From Candidatus Nanosynbacter sp. TM7-074 (GTDB lineage: Bacteria; Patescibacteriota; Saccharimonadia; Saccharimonadales; Saccharimonadaceae), in assembly GCF_041006295.1 (NCBI RefSeq), contig NZ_CP158487.1, positions 434,001-498,000 on the forward strand: 64,000 nt of DNA, written 5' to 3'. Position numbers and translations under genes: made by a program. The notes under the pieces were generated by a model. The model was not told the origin of the DNA. It was given only the letters and a program-made list of their open reading frames with translations, and made no database searches. Positions 61,291 to 64,000 of this stretch are shown here, piece after piece. Positions within the stretch are counted from its first letter, which is position 1; every line of letters begins with the position of its first letter.

Positions 61291-62580
61291 TTAGTCCTTA
61301 AATTGTGAGAAAAATTGATTCTTTCTGGCAATCCATTCCGGAGTTTGGCGGACCAGATATTTATCGTCCTCAGTGCTGTGAAGATTAATCTTTATCGACT
61401 CCTCTAGCCACACGCCGCCGCTTGATCCTTTAAACAATGCAATTCCTTCTGACTTTAATTTATCCCGCACAAATGATCCGGCCTCGATAGCGTTTTTACA
61501 CTCTTTTATCTGACAGCCTTTTTGGCGAGCGGCTGGCGCCAAATATTGATTAGCTTTATCACCCACCGTAACGACCCAATCCAATAAATCCGGGTTACAG
61601 TTCGCGCCAAGCTCAGCATGGGCTTGTTCAAAAATCCCCTTCAAACCGTTCATATTCCCAAGTACAGCAATTCGCTGCGGCGTCTCTATCCGGTAAAGAG
61701 ACTGGAGGGCAGCCAGGGCTGTCAGTGGCGTTGAACTATAGCTATCATCAATCAACCACGTGTTATCGGCACCCTTCAGCAAATTCATCCGACCTGGCAG
61801 CGGCCTCAAAGATTCCACACCCTTTTTGATATTCTCCTCAGACTCGCCTAAAGCATAGCCGACAGCCGCCGCTACTACTGCCGGACGGACATTATGTTCG
61901 CCAATCAGCTTGACGTCAACCTCTAGACCATCGGGATTTTCTGGCGACACAATAAAACCATGATGGCCATCTGTCAAAGAAAAATTACGATCATCAAAAT
62001 TGTACTCTGCCACCGGATCGCTGCCGTAAGTAGTAATGTTAGGATTTGTCAGAAAGCTCGCAAAACGCCCATCAATATCATCACGATTAATCATCGCCAT
62101 ACGCGAATAGTTAGCCAAGGAAATCATCTCGTTCGCCACCTCTTCCAAAGAGTGTTCAACCTGCATACGGCCATTTGTCACAGATGTCACAACCGTAATA
62201 TCAGGCATCATATAATCTTTAAACCATAAATTATAGCCAGGCTCTTTCGGGTTAAATTCCTGGACAATGATCTGAATATCCGGATTCTCAGCCTTAATTC
62301 TTTTCTTTACCGCCCTTATTACCTTCCACCATTTGAATAAGCCTTTTTCTGGCATCCTAATGCCTATCATCTGCAGCAAAACATCGGCTTTTGTTTTTGG
62401 CTCATCAGTGCGGAGTTGGATATCAAATTGCCGAGATAAAACCGTACCAATAGCAATTTTTGCACTAGCTTTCCCAGCACTACCCGTTACCGCCACCAAT
62501 CTAACTTCTGGGTGTGCTGCAAAAAACTCCCGCACTAGTTCTGCTAGTTTTTCTTCCCTCTTTTTTGAAACCGTAACCAT
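61291..62580 (-). CDS. Mur ligase family protein (MurF-like)
   Basis: Protein of 429 aa. Central ATPase domain with P-loop VTGSAGKASAKIAIG near residue 31 and a C-terminal ligase domain; DDSYSSTPLTALAALQSL corresponds to the MurF DDSYNANP motif. MurF adds D-Ala-D-Ala to the peptidoglycan precursor. Two oddities: the N-terminal UDP-binding domain of MurF is missing, and the usual GKT/S of the P-loop reads GKAS. It could be a Mur-like ligase with another substrate. Leaderless. Confidence 0.75.
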   Translation of the reverse strand: MVTVSKKREEKLAELVREFFAAHPEVRLVAVTGSAGKASAKIAIGTVLSRQFDIQLRTDEPKTKADVLLQMIGIRMPEKGLFKWWKVIRAVKKRIKAENPDIQIIVQEFNPKEPGYNLWFKDYMMPDITVVTSVTNGRMQVEHSLEEVANEMISLANYSRMAMINRDDIDGRFASFLTNPNITTYGSDPVAEYNFDDRNFSLTDGHHGFIVSPENPDGLEVDVKLIGEHNVRPAVVAAAVGYALGESEENIKKGVESLRPLPGRMNLLKGADNTWLIDDSYSSTPLTALAALQSLYRIETPQRIAVLGNMNGLKGIFEQAHAELGANCNPDLLDWVVTVGDKANQYLAPAARQKGCQIKECKNAIEAGSFVRDKLKSEGIALFKGSSGGVWLEESIKINLHSTEDDKYLVRQTPEWIARKNQFFSQFKD

Positions 62581-62586
62581 AACTAT

Positions 62587-62592
62587 ATCATA
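62587..62592 (-). promoter_or_regulatory. Leaderless extended -10 box for the Mur ligase gene
   Basis: TGG-TATGAT, 6 nt before ATG 62580. The rest of 62593-62756 holds no gene I can support; a ggggca/tgcccc helix can form there. Confidence 0.6.
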
Positions 62593-62756
62593 CCATAAGC
62601 ATCATAGAAGAGCTGCTACGCGCCCACCCGGGGCATTTTGAAGATGTGTTTGTCTTTCAATTGGCAAGCATAGGAGATGCCCCTATGCGTACCAGCTCAC
62701 TTGTGATTATGCACCAATTATCACAAAAACACAAGCGTTATTTAAAAATACTTCAG

Positions 62757-63332
62757 TCAAAAAATGCTCGCCTCATTAGTAAGCCAATTGCCAAACTTTT
62801 GCCAATGCTGAAAATGAGAAGGGTTAATCTCCGCGCCGTCATGACGGAGTGCAAACTCTTCAGCAATTGTTAACCCGCCGCTATCCTCCATTGATACAAC
62901 CTGATTCATTGATGTTCCTTCGCCGCGCGGCTCGTTTATAAACACGCCAGTTTGATCAGATATAAACAGCTTTAATTGCTCGCCATCAAAGTACGCCACA
63001 ACGTCATGCAATATAATTCTCCGATCATTTTTATTTTTCATCAAAGCCAAAAATCTTCAGCCGTAAACCAGCCGACAACATCTTTCATATAACCGCCCGG
63101 AGCCGCCGAGTGCTGGAATTTCCCAACTACTATCGTTAACGACAACCGGCTGTCCCACCTTTTCATACGCCGTCTTAACCTTCGCTTCGGTAACCCTCAA
63201 CGGATCATGATGCTGGGTTTCATCAATGTCAATTTGCAGCGGTTCAACAACAATACCACAATCTTTCAGAACCGATCCAGCCTCTTCAATCTTACGCGGA
63301 TTACTCGTAACAAATTTTATTTTCTTTGCCAT
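62757..63332 (-). pseudogene. RdgB/HAM1-type NTP pyrophosphatase, frameshifted
   Basis: The N-terminal piece (63332 down to about 63104) encodes KFVTSNPRKIEEA and PVVVNDSSWEIPALGG, typical of RdgB/ITPA. The family then continues in another frame as PGGYMKDVVGWFTAEDF. From about 63050 to 62757 it returns to the first frame with LALMKNKNDRRIIL to NWLTNEASIF. So two compensating one-base shifts (near 63101, and in the five-T run of the minus strand at 63049-63053) enclose a TGA stop at 63057. Intact, it would remove deaminated purine NTPs (ITP, XTP). A sequencing error is possible. Confidence 0.8.
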
Positions 63333-63338
63333 ATTGCT

Positions 63339-63344
63339 ATTGTA
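63339..63344 (-). promoter_or_regulatory. Leaderless extended -10 box for the RdgB-like gene
   Basis: TGC-TACAAT, 6 nt before ATG 63332; intact despite the frameshifts downstream. Confidence 0.6.
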
Positions 63345-63378
63345 GCACGTCAGTATTTTTAGACTCAGCTGATTAAGT

Positions 63379-63783
63379 CTACTTTAATTCTTCGCGATAC
63401 TTCTCTGGCTGAGCGCGGAAGATCTCCACCCATTTACTATCATCAGCCAGATCATGATATTTAATGTAATGTCGCTTGTCAAAGCCGCCCTTATCCTGCT
63501 TTTTACGCGCCATTTCTTCATGAACTTGCTCTATAGAAAAGCCAAAATCTTGGCGCAGTGTATCAACTACTTCTTGCAAATCAGCCAACTCTTTGAGCGA
63601 TTCATCACGCTGATTATCGTCCAGCGGAATTTCGTCCGCCTCCTCGTGAACCTTGCGGAGCAACTCGCGGCGAAATTCTTGCTTGTTTAGCTCGCGGTAC
63701 TCCGTATGTAAAACTTCTTCACCATCCAGACACTTTTTCACGACTTTGTCGCGAACTAGTTTTTGTAAATAAAATCGAATCAT
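63379..63783 (-). CDS. MazG-superfamily house-cleaning NTP pyrophosphatase-like protein
   Basis: Protein of 134 aa, helical. It begins KLVRDKVVKKCLDGEE, has the metal-binding KVHEEADEI and LKELADLQEVVDTL segments (E-x-x-E/D type), and ends with MARKKQDKGGFDKRHYI, a pattern of predicted phosphoribosyl-ATP pyrophosphohydrolase-like MazG proteins. Probably hydrolyses non-canonical NTPs, matching the neighbouring RdgB-like gene. AGGAG SD. Confidence 0.82.
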   Translation of the reverse strand: MIRFYLQKLVRDKVVKKCLDGEEVLHTEYRELNKQEFRRELLRKVHEEADEIPLDDNQRDESLKELADLQEVVDTLRQDFGFSIEQVHEEMARKKQDKGGFDKRHYIKYHDLADDSKWVEIFRAQPEKYREELK

Positions 63784-63795
63784 GCTTATTTCTCC

Positions 63796-64000
63796 TTATC
63801 CTCTTATCATGTTTAACAGTTCCTGTTCATCAATAATTTTAGTGCCGTATTGTTTGGCTTTTTTCAGCTTGCTAGCACCAATTTTACCGCCAGCTACCAA
63901 ATATGTTGTATCTTTTGCAATAGCGGTTTGGAAAGTGCCACCGAGATTGCGGATTTTTTCAGCAGCGGCATCACGCCCCATTGACTGCAAAGTGCCAGTG
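63796..64000 (-). CDS. ligA: NAD-dependent DNA ligase, C-terminal BRCT domain (partial)
   Basis: The gene runs off the right edge of the window. The visible 68 codons encode a BRCT domain: SMGRDAAAEKIRNLGG, AIAKDTTYLVAGG, SKLKKAKQYGTKIIDE. This arrangement is typical of the end of LigA, the replicative nick-sealing ligase. It lies 12 nt upstream of the MazG-like gene. Confidence 0.88.
   Translation of the reverse strand, partial: TGTLQSMGRDAAAEKIRNLGGTFQTAIAKDTTYLVAGGKIGASKLKKAKQYGTKIIDEQELLNMIRG

Noticed and set aside
62609..62873. Plus-strand frame beginning around ELLRAHPGHFEDV
   Set aside because: It looks protein-like for about 50 codons but lacks a good start, SD or promoter, and runs into the RdgB pseudogene on the other strand.
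63057..63059. TGA read as Gly (code 25, as in Gracilibacteria/Absconditabacteria)
   Set aside because: The family sequence lies in a shifted frame around this TGA, and many genes here end cleanly at TGA, so the standard code holds.
1..64000. CRISPR arrays, insertion sequences, prophage or integrase genes, replication origin
   Set aside because: No spaced direct repeats, transposase or integrase, DnaA-box cluster or att-like duplications were seen on reading both strands.

Overview
The window looks like a piece of a small-genome member of Candidatus Saccharibacteria (TM7), probably a host-associated or oral one. This is inferred from gene content and architecture, not from a database search. 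All genes read with the standard bacterial code, with TGG for Trp and TGA as a stop. They are short and tightly packed, mostly on the minus strand. Information-processing and partial carbon-metabolism genes are present (malic enzyme, class II aldolase, PfkB kinase, GAPDH, split transketolase, RpiB, Rpe). No amino acid or cofactor pathway is visible except an isolated GTP cyclohydrolase II. There is one tRNA (Gln, CUG), matched by a gatCAB operon.

Layout. 1-184: a structured RNA cut by the window edge, followed by a type III hammerhead ribozyme on the plus strand. 189-7384: RNase HII-YraN fusion, L19, malic enzyme, a 523-aa orphan, the type IV pilus ATPase PilB and a TrmH-type methylase. 7423-20187: a small membrane-protein cassette, dnaE, galU, gatCAB with an inserted HEPN-like membrane protein, uvrB and surface or membrane proteins. 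20251-28238: LOG protein, aldolase/PfkB operon, pentose-phosphate operon and gapA, interrupted by two plus-strand cassettes. 28295-37267: Rel, Ppa, TrxB, FKBP, PheT, an AlkD-like protein and an OLD-family nuclease. 37320-45937: a MacB/FtsX-type ABC exporter operon, an AT-rich three-gene nucleotide cluster, a two-component system and a membrane-anchored hydrolase. 45942-64000: RclA-like reductase, PheS, aquaporin, RmuC, PAP2, TrmD, KhpA, RNase III, NusB, L32, LeuS, a Mur ligase, a broken RdgB and the end of LigA.

Two regulatory patterns recur. First, many genes have a -10 box (TATAAT, TATACT, TACAAT and similar) exactly 6-8 nt before the start codon, so their mRNAs should be leaderless; this also fixes several starts. 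SD-led genes occur mainly inside operons or behind other promoters. Second, several short plus-strand genes of unknown function sit alone between minus-strand operons. Each has a near-consensus promoter (TTGAC, 17-bp spacer ending in TGN). Most also have a leader hairpin and a large 3' hairpin. Two of them share a 5' leader RNA whose outer stem shows compensatory changes.

The most coherent functional module is the two-component system, ABC exporter and alpha/beta hydrolase. An OmpR-type direct repeat overlaps the -35 region of the exporter promoter and a similar one lies before the hydrolase. The most unusual sequence is the hammerhead, whose 5' stem III strand can instead pair with the RNA upstream of it.
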